Below are positions 34,758-43,321 of a stretch of DNA of 64,000 bases, one piece after another (within the stretch, counting starts at the first letter, position 1; each line of letters opens with the position of its first letter). Location: positions 930,001 to 994,000 of the forward strand of contig NZ_RKHJ01000001.1 in the NCBI RefSeq assembly GCF_003752465.1, in the 5' to 3' direction. Source of the DNA: Agrococcus jenensis (GTDB taxonomy: Bacteria; Actinomycetota; Actinomycetes; Actinomycetales; Microbacteriaceae). The notes below the pieces were generated by a model. That model saw only the letters and a program-made list of their open reading frames with translations, ran no database searches and was not told the origin of the DNA. Both the position numbers and the translations under genes were made by a program.

Positions 34758-36178
34758 CGCAGCAGACGACACCGTCCGACCGGACCTCCCCGAACGCGCT
34801 GCAGACCGGCATCGTGCAGCTGCGCGACGTGACCGAGGCCATCAAGGTGCGCATCCGCAACCCCGCGAAGCTGCGCAACCTCGAGCTCTTCCTGCTCGTG
34901 ATCGCCTGGGTGATCGCCGGCGGCGCCATGGTGCTCGTGCAGCTCGGCGCGCTGCAGCGCGTCGACCTGTTCCCGCTGCAGCTCGCCGCGGGGCTCGGCG
35001 TGCTCACGCTCGCGCTGCACATCACGCTCCGCGTCGTCGCGCGGGAGGCGGACGCGATCATCCTGCCGGTGGTGACCGCGCTCAACGGCATCGGCATCGC
35101 GATGATCTACCGGATCGACATCGACGAGGGCGTCACCGGCTGGGACGCCGCCTCGATGCGGCAGATCGCGTGGACCGGCATGGCGATCATCGTCGCGATC
35201 GTCGCGATCGTCGTCGTGCGCAACCACCGCGTGCTCGCCCGCTACCGGTTCCTCGCGATGGCCGTCGCGATCCTGCTGCTCATCCTGCCGCTCGTGCCCG
35301 GCCTCGGCCGCACGATCAACGGCGCGACCGTGTGGATCGGCGTCGGCGACCTCGTCTCGCTGCAGCCGGGCGAGCTCGCGAAGATCGCGCTGGCGATCTT
35401 CTTCGCCGGCTACCTCATGACCGCCCGCGACTCGCTCTCGGTGGTCGGCAAGCGCTTCCTCGGCATCCGGTTCCCGCGCCTGCGCGACCTCGGCCCCATC
35501 CTCATCGTCTGGGCGATGTGCATGCTCGTGCTGGTGTTCCAGCGCGACCTCGGCACCTCGCTGCTCTACTTCGGGCTCTTCCTCGTGATGATCTACGTCG
35601 CGACCGGGCGCCGCTCGTGGATGCTCATCGGCGTCGGCCTCGTCGCGCTCGGCGGCGTCGCCGCCTACTTCACGCTCGGCTACGTGCAGCGCCGCATCCA
35701 CGCGTGGATCCACGCGTTCGACGCCGACGTCTACGGCGCGACGGGCGGCTCGTTCCAGATCGTGCAGGGCGTCTTCGGCATGGCGCACGGCGGCCTGCTC
35801 GGCACCGGCCTCGGGCTGGGGCGGCCGGGCATCACGCCCTACGCCAACAGCGACTACATCATCCCGTCGCTCGGTGAGGAGCTCGGCCTCGCCGGCATCT
35901 TCGCGATCCTCGCGCTGTACCTCGTGCTCGTCTCGCGCGGCGTGCGCGTCGGCTTCCAGGGTCCTGACGACTTCACGAAGCTGCTCGCGATCGGCCTCGC
36001 CTTCGCGATCGGCCTGCAGGTGTTCATCGTCGTGGGCGGCGTCACGAGGCTCATCCCGCTCACGGGCCTCACCACGCCGTTCCTCGCCGCCGGCGGCTCC
36101 TCGCTGCTGGCCAACTGGCTCATCGTCGCGCTGCTGCTGCGGCTGAGCGACTCGGTGCGCGGAAGGGGGATCGCATGA
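34754..36178 (+). CDS. RodA/FtsW SEDS-family peptidoglycan polymerase
   Basis: This 474-residue SEDS protein has about twelve hydrophobic segments. SEDS motifs: LPLVPGLGRTINGATVWIGVG, LQPGELAKIALAIFFAGYL, VFQRDLGTSLLYFGLFLVM and the C-terminal PLTGLTTPFLAAGGSS. The invariant Asp of SEDS enzymes sits in QRDLGTS. Its position directly before pbpA matches the RodA-type gene of actinobacterial pkn clusters; there it polymerises glycan strands together with the class B PBP. Both flanking genes overlap it by 4 bases. Confidence 0.92.
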   Translation: MTQQTTPSDRTSPNALQTGIVQLRDVTEAIKVRIRNPAKLRNLELFLLVIAWVIAGGAMVLVQLGALQRVDLFPLQLAAGLGVLTLALHITLRVVAREADAIILPVVTALNGIGIAMIYRIDIDEGVTGWDAASMRQIAWTGMAIIVAIVAIVVVRNHRVLARYRFLAMAVAILLLILPLVPGLGRTINGATVWIGVGDLVSLQPGELAKIALAIFFAGYLMTARDSLSVVGKRFLGIRFPRLRDLGPILIVWAMCMLVLVFQRDLGTSLLYFGLFLVMIYVATGRRSWMLIGVGLVALGGVAAYFTLGYVQRRIHAWIHAFDADVYGATGGSFQIVQGVFGMAHGGLLGTGLGLGRPGITPYANSDYIIPSLGEELGLAGIFAILALYLVLVSRGVRVGFQGPDDFTKLLAIGLAFAIGLQVFIVVGGVTRLIPLTGLTTPFLAAGGSSLLANWLIVALLLRLSDSVRGRGIA

Positions 36179-37659
36179 CCAGCAACCCGGACCCGGAGCA
36201 GAGCATGCGCCGGCCGATCCGCCGCATCAGCACGCTGCTGCTCATCATGTTCGTCGGCCTCTTCGGCTCGTCGACGATGATCCAGGCGGTGCAGGCGGAT
36301 GCGCTGCACGGCGACCCGCGCAACACCCGCACGCTCCGCGACTCGTTCGCGGTCGAGCGCGGCTCGATCGTCGTCGACGGCGTGCAAGTCGCGCTCTCGA
36401 CGCCGTCGGACGACGAGTACGAGTGGCAGCGCGAGTACCCGCTCGGCGCGCTCTACGCGCCGGTCACCGGCTACAACACCCTCGGCCAGGGCAACACCGG
36501 CATCGAGGGCGCCATGAACGAGGAGCTCACCGGCACCGCGAACAGCCAGTTCCTCGACCAGATCGTCGCGACCCTCACGGGTCAGGACCCGGCCGGCTCG
36601 TCGGTCGAGCTGACGATCTCGAGCGCCGCCCAGCAGGCCGCGGCGGATGCGCTCGGCGCGCGCGAGGGCGCGGTCGTCGCGCTCGACACCGAGACGGGCG
36701 ACGTGCTCGCGATGTACTCGAGCCCCACGTTCGACCCGAACGCCTTCGCCCTGCACGACACGGCCGCCGTCACCGAGACCTACAACCAGCTGCTGAACGA
36801 CCCCGAGCAGCCGCTGCAGAACCGCGCGATCGCCGGCGACCTCTACTTCCCCGGCTCGGTCTTCAAGGTGCTCGTGCTCGCCGCGGCGCTCGAGTCGGGC
36901 CGCTACACGCTCGACTCCGAGTTCGACAACCCCGAGACGCTCACGCTCACCGGCACGTCGACCGAGATCCGCAACGCGTCCCGCACGACCTGCGGGCCGG
37001 GCGAGCGGGTGAACCTCGAGACCGCGCTGAGCCTGTCGTGCAACATCCCCTTCGCCCTGCTCGGCGAGGAGCTCGGCGAGGACGCGATCGCCGAGCAGGC
37101 CGCCGCGTTCGGCTACGGCCAGGACCTCGACATCCCGGTCTCGGTGCAGCCCAGCAGGTACCCGAGCGACCTCGATCCCTCGCAGTTGCAGCTCACCTCG
37201 TTCGGCCAGTTCGACGTGCGCGTGACGCCGCTGCAGATCGCGATGACGACCGCGGCGATCGCGAACGACGGCACGCTCATGCGGCCCAACATGGTCGACC
37301 GCGTGCTGGCGCCGAACCTCGACGTGCTCGACGACCCGGAGCCGACGATCATGGGCAACCCCGTGTCGTCGGCCACGGCCGCCGAGATGCGCGCCGCGAT
37401 GGAGCTCGCCGTCAACGAGGGGCTCGCGACGAACGCGCAGATCCCGGGCGTCACCGTGGGCGGCAAGACCGGCACCGCGGAGACCGGTGAGAACAACGAG
37501 CCCTTCAACCTGTGGTTCACAGGCTACGGAGAGCTCGACGATCGGAGCGTGGCGGTGGCCGTCGTGGTCGTGCCAGATGAGAACATCGTCGGTGATACTT
37601 CAAACGTGATCGCCGCGCCAATCGGGAGAGCAGTGATCGAGGCGGTGCTGAACTCATGA
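36175..37659 (+). CDS. pbpA: Class B penicillin-binding protein PbpA
   Basis: This 494-residue transpeptidase has one N-terminal membrane helix (~18-40) and a dimerisation region, followed by the penicillin-binding domain. The active-site motifs are complete: S228-V-F-K231 in FPGSVFKVLV, S288-C-N290 in SLSCNIPF, and K431-T-G433 in GGKTGTAE. It crosslinks peptidoglycan together with the coupled SEDS protein. The start overlaps the SEDS gene stop and the stop overlaps pknA (ATGA on both sides). Confidence 0.94.
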   Translation: MTSNPDPEQSMRRPIRRISTLLLIMFVGLFGSSTMIQAVQADALHGDPRNTRTLRDSFAVERGSIVVDGVQVALSTPSDDEYEWQREYPLGALYAPVTGYNTLGQGNTGIEGAMNEELTGTANSQFLDQIVATLTGQDPAGSSVELTISSAAQQAAADALGAREGAVVALDTETGDVLAMYSSPTFDPNAFALHDTAAVTETYNQLLNDPEQPLQNRAIAGDLYFPGSVFKVLVLAAALESGRYTLDSEFDNPETLTLTGTSTEIRNASRTTCGPGERVNLETALSLSCNIPFALLGEELGEDAIAEQAAAFGYGQDLDIPVSVQPSRYPSDLDPSQLQLTSFGQFDVRVTPLQIAMTTAAIANDGTLMRPNMVDRVLAPNLDVLDDPEPTIMGNPVSSATAAEMRAAMELAVNEGLATNAQIPGVTVGGKTGTAETGENNEPFNLWFTGYGELDDRSVAVAVVVVPDENIVGDTSNVIAAPIGRAVIEAVLNS

Positions 37660-39407
37660 GACCTTCCAGCGGACTCACCTTCGGTGGGCGATACCAGCTG
37701 TCCAGCCGGATCGCCATCGGCGGCATGGGCGAGGTGTGGCAGGCGACCGATCAGGTGATCGGCCGCACCGTCGCGCTGAAGATCCTCAAGGACGAGTACA
37801 TGGGCGATCCCGGGTTCCTCGAGCGCTTCCGCGCCGAGGCCCGGCACGCCGCGCTCGTGAACCACGAGGGCATCGCCAACGTCTTCGACTACGGCGAGGA
37901 GGAGGGCAGCGCCTTCCTGGTGATGGAGCTCGTGCCGGGCGAGCCGCTCAGCGCGATCCTCGACCGCGACCGCACCCTCTCGGCCGACAAGGTGCTCGAT
38001 ATCGTCGCGCAGACCTCTGCCGCGCTGCACGCCGCCCACCAGGCGGGGCTCGTGCACCGCGACATCAAGCCCGGGAACCTGCTCATCACCCCCGAGGGCC
38101 GGGTCAAGATCACCGACTTCGGCATCGCCCGGATCGCCGACCAGGTGCCGCTCACGGCCACCGGCCAGGTGATGGGCACGGTGCAGTACCTCTCCCCCGA
38201 GCAGGCCTCCGGGCAGCAGGCCGCGCCCGCGACCGACATCTACTCGCTCGGCATCGTCGCGTACGAGGCCCTCGCGGGCCGCAGGCCGTTCACGGGCGAG
38301 TCGCAGGTCTCGATCGCGATGGCGCACATCAACGACGCGCCGCCGGACCTGCCGGGCACCGTGCCCGAGCCGGTGCGGAACCTCGTGCTGTCGTGCATCG
38401 CGAAGACCCCCGCCGACCGGCCGACGTCGGCGGCGCACCTCTCGCGCGCGGCGACCATGCTGCGCCGCGGCGACATCGCGGGCGCCGCGGCGATCGTGCC
38501 GGGCATCGCATCGACCGACTCGTTCGCCACGATCGACTCGCCCACGCAGGCGGCGACCCGCGTCATCACGACGCAGTCGAGCCCGGCGACGGCCGCGCTG
38601 CCGGTGACGCGCACGACCACGACGACGCGCGACGCCGAGAAGCGCCGCACGAACCCGTGGATCTGGCCCGTCGTGATCCTCGCCGTGCTGCTCGTGGCGG
38701 CCGGCGTCGCGATCGCCCTGATGCTGCTGAACGGCAACCAGACGCCGCCCGCCGCGACCGAGACGTCGCAGCAGCCGACCGAGAGCACCGCCGCGACGGT
38801 CGACATCGACGAGGCGACGTTCATCGGGATGGACGAGACGGAGTTCCGCGGCGCGATCGAGGGCCTCGGGCTCGTCGCCGACGTCGAGACGGGCAACGCC
38901 GCGACCGACCCCGCCGACATCGGGCTCGTCTACGCGGTGAACCCGACCGGCCCGGTCGCCGAGGGCTCCACCGTGACCGGCACGATCTACGGCCCGGTCT
39001 CCGAGATCGCCGACCCGACCGCGGCGCCGCGGCTGTCGGACGGATCGGACCCTGCCGCCGTGACGGCGGGCGCCGCGGTCTCGGTCGTCTGGGACGCCGC
39101 GAGCTGCCCGGCCGGCTACACGCTCGGCGGGTACACCGCGACGGTCGTGTGGCCCGACGGGCAGACCGAGACGTTCGAGACCGGCACCGCGCAGCTCGAC
39201 TTCACGACCGTGCCCGCCGGCGAGACATCGGTCTCGTACGTCTACCGCTGCGAGATCCCCGACGGCGAGACGCTCACGAGCGGCTCGTCGCCCGCGCTCA
39301 CCATGACGGCCACCGCCGAGGAGACGCCGGAGCCCGAGCCGGAGCCGACCCCGACGCCGACGGAGCCGATCGAGACGCTGCCCGTCGAGCCGACCGACGG
39401 GCCCTGA
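37656..39407 (+). CDS. pknA: Ser/Thr protein kinase PknA with extracellular PASTA-like and Ig-like region
   Basis: This 583-residue kinase has its catalytic domain at residues ~10-275: glycine loop IAIGGMGEVW, VALKIL, catalytic loop LVHRDIKPGNLL, DFGIARI, APE-like YLSPEQASG. One membrane helix lies at ~334-357. The extracellular part holds one PASTA-like unit (FIGMDETEFRGAIEGLGLVADV to VTGTIYGPV) and then an Ig-like stretch of ~90 residues with two Cys (ASCPAGYTLGGYTATV ... YVYRCEIPDGETL), ending in a Glu/Pro/Thr tail. Mycobacterial PknA has no such sensor domain, so ligand sensing may be organised differently here. Confidence 0.92.
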   Translation: MRPSSGLTFGGRYQLSSRIAIGGMGEVWQATDQVIGRTVALKILKDEYMGDPGFLERFRAEARHAALVNHEGIANVFDYGEEEGSAFLVMELVPGEPLSAILDRDRTLSADKVLDIVAQTSAALHAAHQAGLVHRDIKPGNLLITPEGRVKITDFGIARIADQVPLTATGQVMGTVQYLSPEQASGQQAAPATDIYSLGIVAYEALAGRRPFTGESQVSIAMAHINDAPPDLPGTVPEPVRNLVLSCIAKTPADRPTSAAHLSRAATMLRRGDIAGAAAIVPGIASTDSFATIDSPTQAATRVITTQSSPATAALPVTRTTTTTRDAEKRRTNPWIWPVVILAVLLVAAGVAIALMLLNGNQTPPAATETSQQPTESTAATVDIDEATFIGMDETEFRGAIEGLGLVADVETGNAATDPADIGLVYAVNPTGPVAEGSTVTGTIYGPVSEIADPTAAPRLSDGSDPAAVTAGAAVSVVWDAASCPAGYTLGGYTATVVWPDGQTETFETGTAQLDFTTVPAGETSVSYVYRCEIPDGETLTSGSSPALTMTATAEETPEPEPEPTPTPTEPIETLPVEPTDGP

Positions 39408-39421
39408 ACCGCCGGGTGCCG

Positions 39422-39427
39422 TAGAAT
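39422..39427 (+). promoter_or_regulatory. -10 box of a pknB promoter
   Basis: TAGAAT lies in the 75-base gap between pknA and pknB, 55 bases before the pknB ATG. No good -35 is visible. It implies that pknB can also be transcribed apart from the upstream operon. Confidence 0.45.
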
Positions 39428-39482
39428 CGACGGATCCCCGCGCGAGCAGGGTCGAAGGCCACGCACGACGAGAGGACCAGCG

Positions 39483-41321
39483 ATGACCGACAGCATCATC
39501 GCGTCGCTGCGGACCCTCGGCGACCGCTACGAGATCGGCGACCTGATCGGCCAGGGCGGCATGGCGCAGGTGCACCGCGCGCGCGACACGCGGCTCGACC
39601 GGCAGGTCGCGGTCAAGCTGCTGAAGCCCGAGCTCTCGCTCGACCCGGAGTTCCGCACCCGCTTCCGCCAGGAGGCGCAGTCGGCGGCGCGCATGTCGCA
39701 CCCCACCGTCGTGCGGGTCTTCGACGCCGGCGAGGAGCCCGCCGTGGGACCGCACGGCGAGCCCGCCGCGGTGCCGTACATCGTGATGGAGTACGTCGAC
39801 GGCCGGATGGTCAAGGACATCATCGCCGAGGGCCCGCTCTCCGAGGCCGAGGCCGTGCGCATCACCAAGGGCATCCTCACCGCCCTCGAGTACTCCCACC
39901 GCGCGGGCATCGTGCATCGCGACATCAAGCCCGGCAACGTCATGGTCACGCCCGGCGGGCAGATCAAGGTGATGGACTTCGGCATCGCCCGCGCCGTCAG
40001 CGAGACGAGCGCGAACGTCGCGCAGACCGGCCTCATCCTCGGCACGGCGCAGTACTTCTCCCCTGAGCAGGCCCGCGGCGAGACCGTCGACGCGCGCACC
40101 GACCTGTACTCGACCGGCGTCATCCTCTTCGAGCTGCTCACCGGCCGCGCGCCCTTCGAGGCCGACACGGCGGTGGGCGTCGCCTACCAGCACGTCGCCG
40201 AGGAGCCGCCGCTCGCGTCGTCGATCACGCCCGGCATCACGCCGGAGATGGACTCGATCGTCACCAAGGCACTCGAGAAGCGCCGCGGCGACCGCTTCCA
40301 GACGGCGAGCGAGTTCAAGGAGGCGCTCGACGACGCGCTCGCCGGGGTGCTCGTGCCGTTCGTGCGCACGCAGACCGCGCCGCTCGAGATCGGCGCGGCG
40401 ACGACGATGTTCGCGGCGCTCGCCGCTGACGACGCCGAGCCCGAGGTCGAGCAGCCGGTGCAGCGGAGCCGCCGCCCCCACCTCGTCTGGCTCTGGGCCG
40501 CGGTCGCGCTCATCGGCGTGCTCGTCGTCGGCGCGGTCGTCTGGGCGGTCAGCCTCGGCGGCAGCCTGCCGATCGCCGGGCTCTCGACCGTGGTCCCCAC
40601 GGTCTCCGGGCTCGAGGAGGAGGCGGCCATCACCGCGATCGAGGAGGCGAGCCTCACCCCCGAGGTGCGGCGCGTCATCGACGAGGCGGAGGCCGGCACG
40701 GTGCTGCGGACGGAGCCGGATGCGGGCATCACGGTCTCGCCCGGCGCCGCCGTGACGCTCGTCATCTCCAACGGCCCACCACCCGCGCCGCTCATGAGCG
40801 TCGCCAACCTCAGCGAGGCGCAGGCCAGGCAGGCGCTCGAGGCCGGCGGCTTCAGCGTCGGCTCGGTCACCCGCGAGAACTCGTCGACCGTGCCGCAGGA
40901 CCTCGTCATCAGCACCGACCCGAGCGCCGGCACCGACGTCGCGCGCGGCGCCACCGTCAACCTCGTGCTGTCGTCCGGGCTCGTCGACGTGCCGAACGTG
41001 CTCGAGCGGCCGATCGCCGCGGCCGCCGAGGAGCTGTCGGCGCTCGGCCTGACCGTCGACCGCCGCTTCACGACCCGCTGCCGAGGCGGCGACGTGGTCG
41101 AGCAGTCGCTCACGCCGGGCGCGCACCCCCAGGGCAGCACGATCACGCTGCTCTACTGCAACGGCCAGTCCCGCCCCGCGCCGGCTCCGGCACCGGCCCC
41201 GCCGACCCAGCCCACCCAGCCCCCGGCCGAGCCGACGGAGCCCGAGGGTGGGGACAACGGCGGCGGCAACGGCGGCGAAGAGGGCGGCGGCGAAGAGGGT
41301 GGCGGCGGCGACGAGGGCTGA
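39483..41321 (+). CDS. pknB: Ser/Thr protein kinase PknB with three PASTA domains
   Basis: This 612-residue kinase has a catalytic domain at ~15-280: IGQGGMAQVHRARD, QVAVKLLKPE, IVHRDIKPGNVMV, MDFGIARAV, YFSPEQARGETVD. A single membrane helix (~336-360) leads to three extracellular PASTA repeats (beginning VVPTVSGLEEEAA, LMSVANLSEAQARQ and LVDVPNVLERPIAA), which in relatives bind muropeptides. The last repeat includes a Cys pair, and the C-terminus is a Pro-rich and then Gly/Glu-rich tail. GAGAGGACC precedes the ATG. PknB normally phosphorylates division and wall-synthesis proteins, including FhaA and CwlM/MviN partners. Confidence 0.94.
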   Translation: MTDSIIASLRTLGDRYEIGDLIGQGGMAQVHRARDTRLDRQVAVKLLKPELSLDPEFRTRFRQEAQSAARMSHPTVVRVFDAGEEPAVGPHGEPAAVPYIVMEYVDGRMVKDIIAEGPLSEAEAVRITKGILTALEYSHRAGIVHRDIKPGNVMVTPGGQIKVMDFGIARAVSETSANVAQTGLILGTAQYFSPEQARGETVDARTDLYSTGVILFELLTGRAPFEADTAVGVAYQHVAEEPPLASSITPGITPEMDSIVTKALEKRRGDRFQTASEFKEALDDALAGVLVPFVRTQTAPLEIGAATTMFAALAADDAEPEVEQPVQRSRRPHLVWLWAAVALIGVLVVGAVVWAVSLGGSLPIAGLSTVVPTVSGLEEEAAITAIEEASLTPEVRRVIDEAEAGTVLRTEPDAGITVSPGAAVTLVISNGPPPAPLMSVANLSEAQARQALEAGGFSVGSVTRENSSTVPQDLVISTDPSAGTDVARGATVNLVLSSGLVDVPNVLERPIAAAAEELSALGLTVDRRFTTRCRGGDVVEQSLTPGAHPQGSTITLLYCNGQSRPAPAPAPAPPTQPTQPPAEPTEPEGGDNGGGNGGEEGGGEEGGGGDEG

Positions 41322-41336
41322 CGCCCGGAGCGCGCG

Positions 41337-42008
41337 TCAGGCCACGTGGTCGGGCGGCGGCGCGAGCGTGACGAGCGGCGCTCGTCCGGCGGCGAGCTCG
41401 GCGGCGCCCGCGAGACCTGCCGCCTCGAGCCAGTTGCCCAGCATCCGGTAGCCACCCTCGGTCAGCACCGACTCGGGGTGGAACTGCACGCCCCAGACGG
41501 GCGCGTCGCGGTGCTCGACCGCCATGATGACCGCGCCGGGACCCGCCGTGCGCGCGGTCACCCGCAGCGCCTCCGGCATCGTGCCGTCGACGATCGCGAG
41601 CGAGTGGTAGCGGGTCGCGGTCAGCGGGCTCGGCAGGCCGTGGAAGATCGTGGAGTCGTCGTGGTCGACGAGGCTCGTCTTGCCGTGCATGAGCTCGGGC
41701 GCGTGCGTCACCACCCCGCCGAGCGCCTCGGCGATCGCCTGGTGCCCGAGGCAGACGCCGAGGAGCGGCGTGCGGTGCTCGATCGCGGCATGCACCATCG
41801 GGATGGAGACGCCCGCATCACCCGGCGCACCCGGTCCGGGCGAGAGCAGCACCGCATCCCACTCGCCGATCGTCGAGGCGTCGACCTCGTCGTTGCGCAC
41901 GACGGAGACCTCGGCACCGAGCTCCTGGAGGTAGCCCGCGAGGGTGTAGACGAAGCTGTCGAAGTTGTCGACGACGAGGATCCGGGTCATGGGGGTGGCT
42001 CTGCTCAT
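41337..42008 (-). CDS. Glutamine amidotransferase, TrpG/PabA type
   Basis: This 223-residue class I amidotransferase has VVDNFDSFVYTLAGYLQELG, the oxyanion region LLSPGPGAPGDAG, the catalytic Cys in LLGVCLGHQAIAEALGG and the His/Glu pair in VWGVQFHPESVLTEGG. It supplies ammonia from glutamine for anthranilate or aminodeoxychorismate synthesis. Its place beside crgA and sortase E, away from trpE, is typical for actinobacteria, where it often serves para-aminobenzoate (folate) formation. The ATG at 42008 overlaps the upstream small gene stop (ATGA); an internal ATG at 41990 fits the family start equally well. Confidence 0.9.
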   Translation of the reverse strand: MSRATPMTRILVVDNFDSFVYTLAGYLQELGAEVSVVRNDEVDASTIGEWDAVLLSPGPGAPGDAGVSIPMVHAAIEHRTPLLGVCLGHQAIAEALGGVVTHAPELMHGKTSLVDHDDSTIFHGLPSPLTATRYHSLAIVDGTMPEALRVTARTAGPGAVIMAVEHRDAPVWGVQFHPESVLTEGGYRMLGNWLEAAGLAGAAELAAGRAPLVTLAPPPDHVA

Positions 42009-42178
42009 TCGGACGGTGCTCGTTCGAGCATGGGGTCAGGGGTGGGGAAGAAGGTCTGCATCACCCACGGGTAGCCGTGGAGGATGAGCGCGGCCGCGAC
42101 GGCGGCGACCAGCAGCAGCACGATCAGCAGCCGCAGCGGCCACGGGCCGGGCAGCGCCCGCCACAGCGCGGCGTACAT
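42005..42178 (-). CDS. Small single-helix membrane protein between sortase and amidotransferase genes
   Basis: This 57-residue protein has one strong hydrophobic helix (LRLLIVLLLVAAVAAALIL, ~residues 16-34), followed by HGYPWVMQTFFPTPDP. Its ATG overlaps the sortase stop (TGATG) and its stop overlaps the amidotransferase start (ATGA), so three genes are translationally coupled. Comparable small proteins occupy this position in related actinobacteria. The function is unknown; assistance of the sortase is a guess. Confidence 0.75.
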   Translation of the reverse strand: MYAALWRALPGPWPLRLLIVLLLVAAVAAALILHGYPWVMQTFFPTPDPMLERAPSE

Positions 42179-42924
42179 CAGGCGGCCCCGATCGCGTCGG
42201 CGAGCTCGCTCGGCATGCCGTCTGCCGCGCTCTGCCAGCCGACGAAGGTGGCGTAGGCCACCAGGCGGCCAGCCGCCGACCACTCGGGGTTGCAGGTCGT
42301 GAGCGTGAGGTAGCGGCCGTCCGCGGGCGTGGTCGGCTGCTGCGGCACCATCGCGACGACACCCACCGCCGTCGGCGGCACGTACTCGTGGTTGCGGAAC
42401 TCGTAGACGTACCAGGCGTTCGCGGTCTGCACGAAGATCCGGTCGCCCACCCGCATCTCGTCGAGGTGGGTGAACGGGCCGCCCTGGCCGTTGCGATGCC
42501 CGGCGACCGCGAAGTTGCCGAGCGCCCCCGGCTGCGCGGAGTCGCTGTAGTGCGCCAGGCCCTGGTCGAGCGAATCGAGCACGGCGCGGCTCGTGCCCTC
42601 GCCGACGACGCGCTGGAAGGCGCCGAGCCGAGGGATGTGCATGACGGCGAACGACTCGCGGTCGGCGACCGCCGCCTCGGCCGGGGGCTCGTCGGTGCGG
42701 AGCCCTTCGGTCGTCGGCTCGGCCGGCTCGAGCGGCCCCAGCTGCGCGGCGAACGACCTGGCGGCCTGCTGCTGCTCGCTGCCGAGCACCGCGTCCGAGA
42801 GCCAGAGCTGCCAGCCGGCGTACCCGAGCGCGAGCACGCCCGCGGTCAGCAGCAGCTCGCCGAGCACGCTCACCACGGTGGCCCGACGCCGGGGGCGCCG
42901 GTCCGTGCGCTGCTGCCCGACCAC
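42178..42924 (-). CDS. Class E sortase
   Basis: This 248-residue protein has a basic N-terminus (RTDRRPRRR), one membrane helix (~18-42) and an extracellular sortase domain. The catalytic triad is visible: His in FAVAGHRNGQGG, Cys in LTLTTCNPEWSA and Arg shortly after in AAGRLVAYA. Class E sortases of actinobacteria usually recognise LAXTG signals and anchor proteins to peptidoglycan. No sortase substrate with such a signal was found in this window. The GTG start follows a TAGGAT box after 6 bases, giving a leaderless mRNA, and is divergent from crgA. Confidence 0.88.
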   Translation of the reverse strand: MVGQQRTDRRPRRRATVVSVLGELLLTAGVLALGYAGWQLWLSDAVLGSEQQQAARSFAAQLGPLEPAEPTTEGLRTDEPPAEAAVADRESFAVMHIPRLGAFQRVVGEGTSRAVLDSLDQGLAHYSDSAQPGALGNFAVAGHRNGQGGPFTHLDEMRVGDRIFVQTANAWYVYEFRNHEYVPPTAVGVVAMVPQQPTTPADGRYLTLTTCNPEWSAAGRLVAYATFVGWQSAADGMPSELADAIGAA

Positions 42925-42930
42925 AGGACA

Positions 42931-42956
42931 ATCCTAGGCGTCGACTGCATTAGCAT
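42931..42956. promoter_or_regulatory. Divergent promoters of sortase E and crgA
   Basis: On the minus strand TAGGAT (42936-42931) is followed by 6 bases and the sortase GTG. On the plus strand TAGCAT (42951-42956) is followed by 8 bases and the crgA ATG. The two -10 boxes are only 14 bases apart, so the promoters must compete for polymerase. Confidence 0.55.
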
Positions 42957-42964
42957 GGGTTGCC

Positions 42965-43222
42965 ATGAGCCCTAGCGAGAAGTCCGTCGACAAGGCGTCG
43001 ACGGCGAGAGCCAAGTCGGCGCGTTCCCCGCACGACGAGCAGCGGAACCCCGCGTGGTTCAAGCCCGTGATGTTCGGCTTCATGCTCGTGGGCTTCCTGT
43101 GGGTCATCGTCTACTACATCTCCGGCACGACCCTGCCGGTGCCGTCGCTCGGCTCCTGGAACATCGTGATCGGCTTCGGCGTGATGTTCATCGGGTTCAT
43201 CATGACCACCCGCTGGAAGTAG
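42965..43222 (+). CDS. crgA: Cell division protein CrgA
   Basis: This 85-residue protein has a polar, basic N-terminus followed by two membrane helices (VMFGFMLVGFLWVIVYYISG and WNIVIGFGVMFIGFIMTTRW), the complete CrgA layout. CrgA recruits or stabilises septal proteins and delays FtsZ ring formation in actinobacteria. It is divergent from sortase E and lies ~8 kb from the pkn/pbp cluster on this side of the amidotransferase, as in relatives. Confidence 0.93.
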   Translation: MSPSEKSVDKASTARAKSARSPHDEQRNPAWFKPVMFGFMLVGFLWVIVYYISGTTLPVPSLGSWNIVIGFGVMFIGFIMTTRWK

Positions 43223-43227
43223 CGAGT

Positions 43228-43272
43228 TACACCGGTGTAGTTCTCCACACCTGTGGAGAGAATTGTGGACAA
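43228..43272. repeat. Cluster of palindromes and a DnaA-box-like site after crgA
   Basis: Three elements are packed into 45 bases of the convergent crgA-rhomboid gap. They are the perfect palindrome TACACCGGTGTA (43228-43239), the inverted repeat TCTCCACA-CC-TGTGGAGA (43242-43249 and 43252-43259), and TGTGGACAA (43264-43272), the exact complement of the DnaA box TTGTCCACA. The middle repeat is a head-to-head pair of near DnaA boxes. It may bind DnaA away from the origin, or be a terminator. Confidence 0.55.
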
Positions 43273-43321
43273 CTCGCTCCCACGGCCCGCGGAGCGTGAC
43301 GCGCGGGGCTCGTGACGCGCC

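Noticed and set aside
37524..41126. A 1200-codon open frame antisense to pknA and pknB
   Set aside because: It is a shadow frame of GC-rich genes: Arg, Asp and Gly-rich with no domain, while the sense strand encodes two complete kinases.
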